A stretch of DNA of 64,000 nucleotides from Bryum argenteum (taxonomy: Eukaryota; Streptophyta; Bryopsida; Bryales; Bryaceae), in NCBI GenBank assembly GCA_037043015.1, contig CM073327.1:15110727-15174726 (forward strand). Reading direction: 5' to 3'. Below the pieces are notes generated by a model. It was not told the DNA's origin, did not search any database, and saw only the letters and a program-made list of their open reading frames with translations. Both the position numbers and the translations under genes were made by a program. Positions 11,685 to 23,593 of this stretch are shown here, one piece after another; position 1 is the stretch's first letter; the number at the start of each line of letters is the position of its first letter.

Positions 11685-11701
11685 GTAGTGGGCCCATAAC
11701 C
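11685..11701 (-). other. Copia element 1, primer binding site (half-tRNA type)
   Basis: On the minus strand, GGTTATGGGCCCACTAC starts exactly at the end of the 5' LTR. It is complementary, with one mismatch, to the anticodon stem-loop of plant initiator tRNA-Met (GTGGTGGGCCCATAACC), not to its 3' end. This matches the half-tRNA priming known from Drosophila copia and Ty5. Confidence 0.8.
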
Positions 11702-12106
11702 TATTGAGATTCAATAAAGAGAGAGAGAGAATACAACACACTCAAAGCTTACAAGTAGTAGAGCAAAAAATGCTTGAATGAGATACTCACTCATCCCAAA
11801 CACTTACTTATATATCCAAGTGAAGGCACTAGGTGCTACAACAAAGATAAGGTTTGAGTGATCAAGATCACTCTACAAAGGATAGACCACTAGAGGACCT
11901 TCTCTCTCTACATACGATAAGGCTCTAGTGGTCCATCCTTCTCCACACACGATAATGCTCTTGTGGACAAGCCCTCTCCATATACGATAAGACTCTATTC
12001 ATCCAACCTCTCCATATGCGATAAGACTCTATTCATCCAACCCTCTCCACATACTCTAATCAACTTTAGTTACCCTTAGTAACTACGAGCAATCTAATCT
12101 TCAACA
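11702..12106 (-). repeat. Copia element 1, 5' LTR
   Basis: Partner of 6928-7334. The minus-strand TATA box (GGATATATAAG near 11810-11820) would drive element transcription. It is followed on the right by the GCTGT target duplication and then by host sequence. Confidence 0.93.
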
Positions 12107-12880
12107 GCTGTTCGCGCGCTTTTGGTTGCTGTCGCACGCTCTAGGTAGTTGATGTTTGTATTGCCTTGGTAGCTCTATCGTGGTGAGCGTCGGGGAAGAG
12201 AGTCGACGTGAACCATGTTGATGAGCCAAACAGGGTGCTGAGCTTTCCTGCTAAGCCAACTGAAGCTATCGTCAAGCCACTCGAAACTGCTGCAAAGCAA
12301 GACGACATCCAAGTAGATAGCTTGGGCTGAAGCAGGTGCAAATTCTCCGCATGCCAATGATCTCACGTCACCATCCGATTCACGGCCAGCGAAGCTGCCG
12401 ATGTACATGAACCTTGCTGCCGATCTAAGTGAAGATGCTGTCGAGCTACTCGAAGCTGCTGCAAAGCAATTCAAGCTGCTGCAGATGAAGTCGGCACCGA
12501 TGTTCAGCAAGCGAGGTTGTCGTTGTTCAGGAGATGGAACACTTGCGCAGGTGGGTAGTAGAAGCGGAAACTGAAATAAGTGAAGGATGCAGTAATCATA
12601 GTTTAAAGCGTAATGCTTCTTAGACATTGAAAGGGGTGCATTTTGGGGCTCACAGTAATCACTATAGGTCGGTGGTTGACCTTCCGTTTCAGCATCTATT
12701 GATCGTCCATAAACTAGAAAAAGGGCAAAATCGTCTGCTCTTCGGGCCATGGTCTACTGCCACTCTTCCTCACAAACGCCCTCAATCCTACCTTTGTCAG
12801 AGTCTCCTCGTTGTCCCGCCATTTTGAGGTTAACTTTGTTTTCTCCTTCTGTTACTCAATCGCCTTTCCTTTCCCCTTCT
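12107..12880. other. Host flank with a duplicated coding-like segment
   Basis: Between 12253 and 12500 two segments about 170 bp apart are related: KPTEAIVKPLETAAKQ and DLSEDAVELLEAAAKQ on the plus strand, both Ala/Glu/Lys-rich and predicted helical. The second frame stays open from about 12390 to 12575. No family is recognised and splice limits are unclear. The 191-codon minus ORF over the same region looks like a shadow. Confidence 0.3.
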
Positions 12881-12882
12881 CA

Positions 12883-15100
12883 CGACATAGTCATTGTAAT
12901 CTTAGCTTTACACCCACACAGATGTCTGCTATACATGGCTATGGTCTTCCTTTTTGTTCCTCGTTTGAAATTTTTCTCATGATTTTTTCCATTCATTTCT
13001 CGATTCACATGACTATTGTCTTATTGAAGTGGAATTTTGCACACACAATTTCATTATAGCTCTATATGGCTATAGTCTTATCTTCTTCTTTTCTATCTAT
13101 TTCCCTCCATCTAATCACAATTACAACCTTAAAAAATTTCTTTGTGACAGTCCTTGGTTACCATCTTTACTGACTATAGTCCTTTCATTTCTCGGTACGT
13201 TACAATATTCTCTCTTCATTATTCCACAGCCATGATCGAGTCTCACTCATTCACCCATGCCATGACTGAGACTATAGTCTTTCCTCTTTCTTTCTCTTTT
13301 GTTCTTCTATCACCATCATTTTTGACTTTAGTCTTATCTAACAATAAGTGTGGTGGTTAGATAAAACGTCCTTAGCTTGCTTATTCGAGTTCCTCTTATA
13401 ATCACAATCAAATAGTCCAGATAAATTCTTTTAGCATGCAGTTCTTGAGATTTCTAATCTGATTAAGTAATACGGCCCAACTTATTCGAAACAAGTTTCA
13501 ATAAGGAAATAATTTCCGAGCTTACGTACTGTGGTGGTAGTGGTCGATGCTGGAGCGTGCCGGATCACGACACCAATTTTTTGTGCTGGTGGTGCTGGTT
13601 CCTCTTCTATCTTCTTTGCCTTTACCATCGCGTTCACCCGGCTTAACTATAGTCTTCTCACTTCTATACAAAATCATGTAATCATCAACATTTTGAACCA
13701 GGTTTATATTTCCAAAACCATCTCCAGTTTGACTATAGTCTTTCTTGATGTCCATCTCACAGAGGTTCATTCTTGATTCCAGACTTATTCTTGATCCACA
13801 TAATTCTTATCTCTACAAATTCAATTCGTTTTGAAAATCCGGGGAACGACTATAGTCTTTCCTTTCTCTTTTGGTGATACCTTTCCTGCAAGACTATAGA
13901 CTTCTTTATCATCTTCGCTAGGAGGTCAATCGTACAACAATTAAGCTTCCATTTGGTTATGTTATATCAAAACTATAGTCGTTTTTGCCTTCTAATGTCT
14001 TATTCTTAGTTGTATCATTCACATTAGTTGTTTTGACCATTATCCTCCTTATTGTGCTTTACTCCTTTCATGAATTATCTTTCCTTGCAAACCTAACCAT
14101 TGGTTTTTTCAAACATACTCAGCTGTTGATGACGGTGTCTTCCCCCTTCTTGCAGTTCCGCTGCCCTTCCTTTTCCGCTTCCTTCGATGCCGGTTTCTTC
14201 TTCAGTCTGCAGCTTGGCTATAGTCCTTTGCCGTGTGCGCAGGTCCTGCAGCCTTTCTCTCCATCGTCTCAACTGCTTCTGCAATCTTACCACCGCCTCT
14301 CATCTACGTTCACTACTTACGACTTTAGTCGTATCTCTTTTCCTCTGCTGATCTCGCTCACCACTCGCCTCAATGCTTGAAGAGAAACTGATTTGCAAAA
14401 ACAGCAATTGTGAGAACAAAGGTGGAGACTGTTGCATGCAAGAAGCTCTGTAAGTGCGTGTAACTACTTTTCCATGGTGTCTCCTCACGAAATGACTATA
14501 GTCCTTTCACTAATTGTAACTGCTTATGATGGCCATTTGATCTCATCATGACTAATTAAGAATTTAAGACTATAGTCTTTTAATCAAGGCTTTGCCCCCA
14601 TTCAATCTTCTATTTATGTAATTTTTCTGTACTGATTTGCTATTTTAAAACCTTTCCAAAAATTAGAATTAGGCCTTTTTATTCTTTCTAATCTTATCAA
14701 TCTCGTAGAATATAGTATAGAATAGTAGAATTTAGTCTTTTCATCCTTGTAATCTTGATTTAGAATTTAATGTAAGCCTTGCAAAAAGGTAAATAATTCA
14801 CTGTTTTATCAATTTCTCTAAATAAATGTCTTCAATCATATCTTTCCGCTTTCTTTTAGAATCTAGCTTTCAGATTTTGTACTTTTACTTGTATTTTCAT
14901 GGAGTCATAAAGTAATTTGAATATTGTATGTTACTTGTTCTGCTAATCTATATAAATTTCAATGATATATTTACCCTTGAAAGTGACACATTATCCCCTT
15001 TTTCACATAGTCTTTTTATTGTTTTTGCGTATTAGATCTCATAATATTTGATTTGATGAAAATTTTACATATTTACATTCCATTCAAAATGACTTTAGTC
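12883..15100. repeat. Cluster of the palindrome GACTATAGTC and variants
   Basis: Six exact copies of the 10-bp palindrome start at 13172, 13270, 13731, 13848, 14494 and 14568. One- or two-base variants start at 12937, 13011, 13068, 13324, 13645, 13892, 13972, 14216, 14321 and 15091. Nearly all are followed by pyrimidines (YTTTC or TTATC). Spacing is irregular, mostly 44-120 bp, in pyrimidine-rich DNA with no ORF of interest. The left edge is soft. It lies next to the 3' end of the Ty3/gypsy fragment and could be part of its long LTR. Confidence 0.8.
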
Positions 15101-15345
15101 ATGATAACTATGATGCGTTTCTCGCACTTAGATGAAGTGAGTGGAGGTTCAGATAAGTGGAATCATCGTTATTGATTCCTTTTCAAGATTCCCCAAGTTT
15201 TAGATATTATGCTTCTTGTCATAAGTTCCTCATAAGTTGGTTATATTTATTTGCAATTTGTAATTTCTACATATTACTTTTGTAATTATGTACTTCTTTA
15301 ATTAGAGTATTTATATATCATAAAATATGTTTATAATTAAGTTGC

Positions 15346-16970
15346 ATGCCTCCCCCCTCTTTAGCATAAAACTTGTTCTCAAGTTTGATATAACTTAAGT
15401 CGATTTCCGTTATATCGCGTTGGGTGAATGTTGCCTTGTAAATCTTGCAGGTCCATAGACCTATTTTCATAATTTCTATAAATTTTGTATGGGCCAAACC
15501 ACGGCATTATGAATTTTCATGGAAATTTCTAAAAACGACTATCATATAATAATACCAAATCTCCAACTTTGAGTTTTTTGGATTTAGGTTTGCTATCGTA
15601 ATAGCTTTTGCGCCTATGTTGGATTGATACCATACGTAAATAAGCTTGGGCTCTTTATTCGTCCAATTACTCTAACTCATTACACCTGTGTTTTAAAGGA
15701 TTCGACATCGTTCAATCTATTGTCAATTGCTATACGTAATGATTGAATTTCGAATTCAATCCACAAAATGGCCTCTTAACCATAAACAAGTTGAAATGGA
15801 GTATGTTTTGTAGTTACTTTGTATGCCGTGCGATAAGCCCATAGGGCATCAAAAAACCTTTCATCCCAATCGGCATCTTCCTCGCCTACGTGGAGGTTTG
15901 ATTGGTCCGACAAAATCTATTCCCCATTTTATAATGGGAATTTGTGCCAAGATTGGATGTAAAGGCATTGCCGAGCTAGTTGTCAGTTCACCAACTCGTT
16001 GGCATGGGTCGCATTTCTTCACATAATTTGCAGCATCTTTGCATAAAGTTGGCCACCAGTAGCCATAATTTAAGGCTTTTGTTGCGATAACAAATCCTGC
16101 AAAATGACCTCCGCAATTTGAATCATGGCATGCTACCAAAATCGATGAAATTTCACTTGGATTTATACATCGTCTTAAAATGCCATCTTTTCCTTTCTTG
16201 TACACCACTACTCCTATCATGGTATAAGGAGCCGCTTTATAAATTAATCTATCTCCTTGTTTAGAAGTATGTTCTATTGGAATACTTCCATTTTGCAAAT
16301 AATGAATGATTTCGGCATATTCAAAAGGGATCACATCTACTTCAAATAATTGCGCATCCACTAGTACATCATTTATTGATTCCAGATTTACTTCATTGGA
16401 CATACGTGATAAATGATCAGCATTTAAGTGGCATTTTCCGGGTCGTACTTGTATGACAAAATTGAATTCTTGTAATAGAAGTACCCATCTTGCGATTCGA
16501 CCACTAAGTTGTGGTTTATTTACCATATATTTAAGTGTGTCGTGATCAACATGGAAGGTGAATTTGTAGCCAAGTAGGTAATGTCTATACTTTTGTACAA
16601 AAAATATCATTCCTAATGCTTCTCTTTCGGTGACCGAGTAATTTCGTTCGGCGGCATATAATTGCCAGCTTGCAAAATATATTGGATGGTCTCTTCCTTT
16701 GTCGTCTTTTTGACTTAATATGCTTCCAATAGCCATGTTTGAAGCATCCACGTACACTTCAAAGTTCTTGTCCCAATTTGGGGAGACTAAGATTGGTGCA
16801 CTTATTAATTTTTGTTTTAAAGTATTAAACGCCTTGCCACAAGTAGGTGTCCATACCGGAGTAGTTTCACTTTTCCTCAAAAGATGCGTCAAAGGTAACA
16901 CAATGTCGGCATTCTTGTAAATATATCTTCTATAGTAGCCAACATGGCCGAGGAAACATGATTACTTACA
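15346..16970 (-). mobile_element. Ty3/gypsy retrotransposon 3' fragment with internal deletion
   Basis: The minus-strand order is RT thumb (near 16965), RNase H, integrase zinc domain, integrase C-terminus, polypurine tract (AGAGGGGGGAGG, 15349-15360) and probable LTR start (TGCAACTTAATT, from 15346 leftwards). The 5' half of the element is missing. The LTR may extend into the palindrome cluster to the left, but its end is not identifiable. Confidence 0.8.
15380..16965 (-). pseudogene. Ty3/gypsy RT thumb, RNase H and integrase lacking its catalytic core
   Basis: The main open frame is 15861-16901. It starts after FLGHVGYYRRYI of the RT thumb, then shows FEVYVDASNMAIGSILSQ and YSVTEREALGMIFFVQKYRH of RNase H, then the integrase zinc region HDSNCGGHFAG to CDPCQRVGE. 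It reaches WGIDFVGPIKPP, where the first catalytic Asp lies, and jumps within a few codons to DADWDERFFDALWAYRTAYK, which in relatives lies past the second Asp and Glu. The core, roughly 100 residues, is therefore deleted near 15890. The remaining C-terminal domain (15380-15880) is frame-broken. Confidence 0.85.
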
Positions 16971-17465
16971 AAACATGGCTACACACTTTGAAAATTCATA
17001 ACTAATTCATAGACTACACAATATAATGGTAGAGGTGTTTGAATTATTAAAAATCACCCTAGAATTAGAAACATTTAATGAAATATAACTAATGAAACAA
17101 ATGACATACCAAAGATGAAAATACATAATATTTAGAATTATGAACATGTATATAGGGCAAATTTTCAACTAAAATTAATGTGTGCATGTAAAGACAGGTT
17201 TCCACTCGCAGCGTACCCCTTCGCACAGATGTCGTGTTCTGCCGTTGCAGACATGACCATACTTTGCAGTCTGCACTGGATTGTCCGTGAAATTCTTGCA
17301 TCATCTGCGACATGGGATATCGTCACAACATGTGATTAATAAGTACTAAATGCCAAGGTGCCTACCCATCCAACAGTCAAAGACCCTGAATGGACAGCCG
17401 GTAATGGACAGCATAAATGTTGTCCCAAACACCTCATTCATCATCAGTTGCATTGATCGATCCAT
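16971..17465. promoter_or_regulatory. Upstream region of the chitinase gene
   Basis: About 500 bp separate the retrotransposon fragment from the chitinase ATG. It contains no ORF of note. CATAAATG near 17412 could serve as a weak TATA-like site, but no clear core promoter is visible. Confidence 0.3.
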
Positions 17466-18491
17466 ATGGCAGGCGGTGATGTTGTTGTGCTACTGGCAGC
17501 TCTCATTCTGAGTGTAGCGCATGGAGCTTTAGCTCGCGACTGGTCGATCGTGGAGAATGGACTTTCGGCAGACCACTGGTCCAGCTTCGTCTCCCAGGAG
17601 GCTTTCGACAGAACGTTCTTCCCGGGTCACATTGGTTTTTACGACTACGGGAGCCTCAGGACTGCTACTGGCGGTCCGTTCGGTGCTTTCGCTATGCAGG
17701 GTAGCCCGGACGATCAGAAACGAGAGTTAGCGGCCTTTTTCGCTCAAATCAAGCACGAGTCTGGAGGTAGCTCCTTGATTACCGCTTTAAATTAGTCGAA
17801 TTACAGTCCCTCACTTCGTCGTTGTTGAAGGTTTGATTGAATTGTGTACATAGCTGTCTGTCACTCTGTTTCGAGCTATGGTTAACAGCGTTATGCTCGC
17901 GTGCAGGTTTGACGCAACAATTCGAGCAGGGCTGTAATGAAGAGTGCAAGAAATCATATTGTGCCCCATCGGATAGGTACCCTTGTTCCAGGGATCATCC
18001 TCCTTACTACATGGGGCGAGGTCCCATTCAATTGTCCTGGTGAGTGTACTCTGTAAATTGAATGTATACGAGCAGGGGAGCATGTAGAAGGAAATTGTGC
18101 ACGATTCGGTAGACTAATTTGAAGGGACTTACCACAAGTGTTGTTCTTTCTGATGATAAAGTATGTGTGTTGGTAATGCAGGAACTACAACTACGGTGCA
18201 TGTGGTGATTATCTAGGCAAGGACCTTCTACGTGACCCCGGTCTGATTTCCAACAGCGCGGTGACAGCATTCCAGACAGCATTGTGGTTCTGGATGCAGA
18301 ATGGTTGCCATGACAGTATTCGATCGGGAAATTTCGGCGCCACCACAAGAGCCATCAATGGCGACCTCGAGTGCAGGTCTGGCTCACGCTGGACTGAGCA
18401 GGGATACCGACAGATGCTGGCGCGTGCCGACTATTACCGAACCTTCTGCCGAGCCCTTGGTGTCGATCCCGGCAACAACCTCGAATGCTGA
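17466..18491 (+). CDS. Secreted chitinase, GH19 family, three exons
   Basis: Exons 17466-17766, 17907-18039 and 18182-18491 join in phase (GT-AG introns of 140 and 142 bp) to a 247-residue protein. Residues 1-23 form a signal peptide (VVVLLAALILSVAHGALA). GH19 chitinases cleave chitin with inversion and usually act in defence in the apoplast. Family marks are AFAMQGSPDDQKRELAAFFA, the catalytic Glu98 in IKHESGG, YYMGRGPIQLSWNYNYG, and TALWFWM further on. The second catalytic acid is likely Glu112 or Glu113. There is no N-terminal chitin-binding domain and no long C-terminal extension, so it is class II-like. Cys-rich loop residues are kept and no break is seen. Chitinase is near certain. The exact class is less so. 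Confidence 0.95.
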
Positions 18492-18658
18492 TCACGCACT
18501 TTTCGTATGTTGGTATGCAAGTGATCTTGAGATCGCACTATGGACCGAGCCAATTATACAGCGTACTGCTATAGTAACGTTTGGGTTACTCCGCTCTACT
18601 TTGCCGGGGCTTCTATCCAGTACCAGTACTGGATAATTTTCACTTGTCTGTTCTTATA

Positions 18659-18664
18659 AATAAA
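18659..18664 (+). terminator. Polyadenylation signal of the chitinase gene
   Basis: AATAAA lies 168 bp after the stop codon, followed by T/G-rich sequence. The spacing is ordinary for a plant 3' end. Confidence 0.55.
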
Positions 18665-18669
18665 GGGCT

Positions 18670-18775
18670 CATCCTGTCTGTTCGACATGTTTTCTGACTG
18701 TCCAATCTTGCAGGTTAGATGATTGCCTTCTGGTTATGAAACTGCTACAAGGGGTGATCGACACTTGACTCAAAC
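18670..18775. repeat. Segment shared with 51600-51700
   Basis: Both places carry TTCRACATGTTT, then CAATCTTGCAGGTTAGATGATTG (here) or ATCTTACAAGTTAGATGATTG (there), then ATGAAACT and GGGGTGATCGA. They are diverged copies of one interspersed sequence lying just past the chitinase 3' end. Confidence 0.55.
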
Positions 18776-18977
18776 ACGAGTCAGTGGAGCAATACACACT
18801 TGAGACATATGTTGTATACTACAGTACATATATCTTCTTCCAAGAATGCAAGGATTTATTAATTACAAGTTTTTGGGTGATAAAACTTCAGTTTCTGTAC
18901 TTGCTTCATGCGCTACTTTATTATTGTAGTAACCTGAGTGTCTTCAGAAACGTCTCAAACCCTCTGTGGAAGGCTTT

Positions 18978-19122
18978 CCGAGATGATCAATAAACAAATC
19001 GGACCGGGCCAAAAGGCACCTGAAGCAGCACCTGAAGCAGGGGAGAGCTACCGAGATGATCAATAAACAAATCGGACCGGGCCAAAAGGCACCTGAAGCA
19101 CGGGGAGAGCTACGTCTCATAC
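18978..19122. repeat. Tandem duplication, period 73 bp
   Basis: CCGAGATGATCAATAAAC recurs at 18978 and 19051, each followed by AAATCGGACCGGGCCAAAAG and GCACCTGAAGCA and ending in GGGGAGAGCTAC. The first unit has an extra GCACCTGAAGCA block. Confidence 0.9.
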
Positions 19123-19299
19123 CTTATCGGTTCCGTACTATATATGACAAAACTATATATAACAAAACTATACAAGAGGGATCTAGCTACATAGTCTGGG
19201 TATTTATATAATCTGGGTATTTACATAATCTCGGCTAGCCTTTTTTAGTCCTCGATTTGCTTTGGGCACCGAGACCGGTACAGTACCCGGAGCTGTGGC

Positions 19300-19376
19300 A
19301 AGAGGCATGGCGGCAATCATGGCGGTATGGCGGAATGGCAGCATTGCAACATGGCGGCATGGCGGGATGGCTGGAT
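19300..19376. repeat. ATGGCGG-type minisatellite
   Basis: Imperfect copies of CATGGCGG / ATGGCGGAATGGC make short spurious Met-Ala-rich ORFs. Confidence 0.7.
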
Positions 19377-22185
19377 GTTGGTTTTGCTGGTTTGCTTGAT
19401 CTCACGACAGCCAAATGTCGCTTGCCGACTAGATGTCGAGAATGAGCAATTCGTTCACCGTAAGATTCTCGAACAAATCCTCCCCTCTATTATCACTCAC
19501 TCGAAAGAACGCAAGCCTGCCAGCGTTTTTCCTGCAAAGCCCACACCCCGAGCAATCACCAAACACATCATCGCAATGTCTGTACCTTCGATCTCCTTCT
19601 GATTACGTTCTCAAATGCACCTAAATACCTTAAGAGCAAACCATCGCATTGATCATCAGCAATGATTTCGCGAATGTTACCTCAAAGCCTCTGAACATCT
19701 CTCGAAGCGTCTCGTCTATCTCTACGAGGTTCCGAGGTTCCTTATGTGCTCTACCACCACGCCCATGGACTCGTGTATTTGTTGCAAAGCGGGACGAGGA
19801 AGATGTAGTAAAGAAATCATTGTTTTAGATTTGTAAGACACAATTGGAGTCAAGCATTTTGTTACAAGCTTATAAACTATACAATGAGAGTTTAGGCGTT
19901 TAGTTGAGAGTGAAACAAGAACAAGCAAGTGCAATTTAGTGCGAAGCTCATGACTTGCTTAGTGCAACAAATCCGTCTACTTACACATAGACGTTGTCCG
20001 TTTTGCCATGTGCTTGCAAGTTGCAACGTGTAACTATGTTGTTGCTTTTTGAATATTTGATTGAATGATATGAGCGAGTGGTGTAAAGTTGCAAGTCAAT
20101 AGTACCAATGTGAGTGGGTTGCATAGATTTGGTGTTCAAAGGTAATATTTTAAGTGGTTGTCAAAGACTTTCCGATTAAAGGTAACAAATTGAGTGGCTA
20201 GTGTATATTTGCACATCAATGATATCTTTTTGCTATAAAACACATGGTGAAAGGGGGAAAAGTAAGTAGACAAGAAGCCACTTCTTAAAAGAGTAGTATA
20301 AAAACCATCAGAATATAATGTGTAATTGGATAATTTTGGAACAATCACATGTACGAATTGGTTGGTTGATTTCTTACAATGAATAATGTCAAGTGTCTTT
20401 GAGATATGGTAAAAGTGTGTATACGAATTCTTTCATCTTCAACATCTCTTAAGCTTTACAAACAACATCATGAAGTAGTTTCTAATTTTGGGCTCAAGAG
20501 CTTAATATGACAAAAGTCATAAAAATAGATTAGGGAAGAAGATATTTTACACCATTCCAGACCATGACGTACCATGGAGCACGATGAAGCTCCATGAAGT
20601 ACCATAAAACACTCCAATGTACGATATGTCACTTAGTTTTCTTTTGGCTTCAGATTAATTGAAGCCAATCTTGTATAAAATAAAAGACAACTCAAAGTAC
20701 AAAAGAAGAGCTTTTAAGAGAGAATATTTTGAAAGTAAAATCCAACATGATTTGTTCTAGAAATGAGCTTTGTTTACTCAACCTATTTGAAGTTTAATGG
20801 TTTTACACTGGTGGAGTTATAAACGAAGGAAGATTATGATTTGATTAGACATACTTAGGCGTATGATTTATAAGTGAAAGAGTTTTAAAATTTATTAACG
20901 TGGTATATCATCATCAAAATATAAAGAATTCTAGAACATATGTGTATATAAATCATTGACCCAAGTTAGGCCTGATTTACACTACAGGGAAGAAGTATTA
21001 TGGTTAGCAAATCAAAATCAAGGGATTTTACATTTGATTGGTTCAAAGTAAGAGTTTAAAATATGATTGGTCAAAAATGAAATACTTGACGATGGGGTGT
21101 TCTTCTCCACCGTAGTGTTCAACAAGCCCTTCGATTTTCATCCTTTTAACTTTCAAGTCACTCAAAATCCTTCCAAACACTTAGTTGTACAAATTGTAAG
21201 AAATTGTTGAGAAAATTAAAGATCTCCAACTTCCAACTTTAAGATTTTAGAGTTGGTTAAACAACTATATAAGTAACAAAATTGTTGGTTTCAAAAAAAC
21301 AAAAATTAAAGACAATAAATATTGCTCTCCATCCGGTTTTAGACGTTGACTATAGGAGATATTTGAAGTGTAAATATTGCGTAATATACTAGAAATTCTT
21401 TCGAGGTAGTTTTTGGCTCGATAAAAAAGTAATTGGATACTTGGCAAGAAACAACAATCCAAGTTTAACAACCTCCAAATGCCTTGGCATGTAAGGGCCA
21501 AATGTTGATTTCATTGGGATACACTCAATTTGGAACGAAATGTTTAAAGGAGTGTTATTGATAATCATGAGAAGCATTTTAGTTCAAATATATTTTGGGC
21601 TTGACATGTACTTTTGTAGTGGTAAAGAATGTGTATTATAATGTACAATAAAGGTAATTAGTGAAGGTTTCAATAACTTTCTTCGAACGCACAAATTCGA
21701 CTCAAAAATTGGAACCTGGTGCAAATTAGTGAAAGGACCAAATGAATTAAGAGCAGGGGGTATGAATTTCAATAATTTACGAGTATTATAATTGAATTAC
21801 AATACAATAATAAAAAGTTGTCATTTGCATAAGAATTACAAAAAAGCTATGTTTTTATTTTTGAGTCACTCTTACTTTTTGTTGGACATGATCTCCACCA
21901 TTGACTGAGTGACTCCGAAGTGTTACATGTTATCTCAAAGGAAATTGAGATTGAATATGTTGTTTATTACACTACTTGATGGAACACTTGGATGCTCAAA
22001 ACAAAGCGAGCTTAAATATTTCAGACACCTTGCTGAAACATAGATACATTCCAAAAAAGGAAAGAACTTCACATTCCTCCACTCCCTTCATTAACAACAT
22101 GGAGGCAATTTAATCTTAATAACACACAAAAGTGTCGTGGACATATACAGACAATTACAAGAGTTACAAGAGTTCCAATATTATT
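19377..22185. other. AT-rich gene-free stretch
   Basis: No coding region supported. The part at about 19775-19945 resembles 33050-33180 (ATTTGTTGCAAAG, ACGAGGAAG, GACACAAT, GTTGAGAGTGAA), so it may be a remnant of the 3' flank of the RWP-RK family. The rest is unassigned. Confidence 0.4.
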
Positions 22186-22189
22186 TGGT

Positions 22190-22531
22190 CTCAGATTTTG
22201 TCTAGTCCATTTCCCTCACCCAACAAACACACACCACAAACACAAAATAAATTGAACACAAAGACAATCAAGATCTTAGGAGAGAGAGCTTGAGCTATAA
22301 CTTTGAGCAACAATCTGCATTCTGCAACCTCAAGCTTGGGACGCTTGGCCGTTTGAGACGCTACACAACCAACGTCATCCTCCCTCCTTGGTTTCACAAA
22401 CAATTCCAGCGAGTCTCTTAAACAGTTCCGCATCGGCGACGGTCGTGCAAAGGAATCCTCCGCCAAACTGACATGATTGGTGTTTGGTGTGCGTCCTTTA
22501 CGAAGGGAATCGAGACACGAATTTCCGCTTC
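22190..22531 (-). other. 3' flank of RWP-RK copy 1, conserved in copy 4
   Basis: Phrases such as TTTGAGCAACAA, TGCAACCTC and TGGCCGTTTGAG occur here and again at about 53950-54070, downstream of copy 4. This shows the duplication covered the 3' untranslated region or flank. A similar end (CCGCTTCTCAGTCACTCTCACT) follows copies 1 and 2. Confidence 0.6.
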
Positions 22532-23507
22532 TCAGTCACTCTCACTTCTACCAGAATTCTTCATCGAAAACATTGGCAGAGGTTGCCTAGCCACTTTCAT
22601 GCCTGGACGGGGACGTTGCCTTCCGTTGCTCTCACTATCCTCATCTTCGCTGTCCAACTCCTCGCTCTCGGACTCTTGCAACCACATCATCTAACATCAT
22701 GCATGATAGGTCCAAGACTAATTGCACGTCGTGTGGGTGAGCTGACTGCTCGAATTGAGAAAATCGAGAATAGAGACAACTTCTATGCACCTGTTGCTCT
22801 GCAGCTCGTTGCATTTGACTTCTCAGCCTCTCCCTCGACTGAACCACTTCGCCCAAACTCACGAAGGCTCGCTCTCTCATAGTCCTCCTGGCCTATAAGC
22901 GAAACATGAAAAACACATAAGCTAAGTTGTTCAAGGCATTCAAGATCAATGTAAGGTCGTCTATGTACTTTACCTTCCCGTATGGCCATCGCTTCAGCCC
23001 AAGCTTTCTGCTTATTTCTTGGAGTGTAGAGACGCCCACGTCCAGCTTCTCGGCAGCTTCAGTCATGCTCAGCTCATGCAATTTCGCCAAATCTGAGAGC
23101 GTCACACGTTTCGGTCCACTTCCCGTTCGCAGCTGAAATGTGAAGACAGCAAAACTTAGATGACTGTGAATCATGTGATGCAAGAAGAAGCCAGAGTGAA
23201 CAACCATATTCAATTGCGCACATAGCTTGGATAGACGACAAAGAAGAAAGGAACCCGACATACATACCCCGTCAGAGAAATATCGCAGCTTGTTACGCCT
23301 ATGAAGATTCACGGAGCGAGCTGGACGAATGCGACGCTTGGGAACCACGCCATTATCACTTGAAGGCGTTTCGGAAGGACTCCAATCACTCGAATCCGAT
23401 TCATCCTGGTTCCTCTGGATGTTAGTCACACATGTCCCACCATGCCCGACCTGGACGTTCGCATTCGCCACAAGCTTGGATTTTACAGTTGCAACCGGAT
23501 GCTCATC
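22532..23507 (-). pseudogene. RWP-RK family gene copy 1, 3' half (disrupted)
   Basis: Four minus-strand pieces read in phase 0 into each other: the remnant of exon 3 (23268-23507), the RWP-RK exon (22974-23132), a basic exon (22791-22892) and the acidic last exon (22532-22672, stop TGA). The RWP-RK part reads TLSDLAKLHELSMTEAAEKL, then LGLKRWPYGK at the splice site, and continues ARRTMRERAF. RWP-RK domains bind DNA, and in plants they act in nitrogen response or in egg and gamete programmes. The tail is Glu/Asp/Ser-rich. Exon 3 is cut at 23507 by a Copia insertion, and the 5' half lies at 28795-29869. Each remaining exon is open, so decay is recent or the parts are still used. Confidence 0.75.
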
Positions 23508-23558
23508 TGTTGTGTGTAGAACACAAGATGACAGATCATAATTTGAAGAAGCATTTAC

Positions 23559-23593
<35 letters not shown>

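Larger units (their letters stand above)
6928..12106 (-). mobile_element. Ty1/copia retrotransposon, complete ends, coding frames broken
   Basis: This element has two LTRs (6928-7334 and 11702-12106), a primer binding site, a polypurine tract and gag, protease, integrase, reverse transcriptase and RNase H remains in Copia order on the minus strand. A perfect 5-bp target duplication, GCTGT, flanks it (6923-6927 and 12107-12111). The LTRs differ at roughly 5 percent of positions, which means it is not recent. Several frameshifts and a missing integrase-RT linker make it non-autonomous. Confidence 0.93.

Noticed and set aside
12175-12750. 191-codon minus ORF
   Set aside because: No domain. The plus strand has more coding-like content in the duplicated Ala/Glu/Lys segments.
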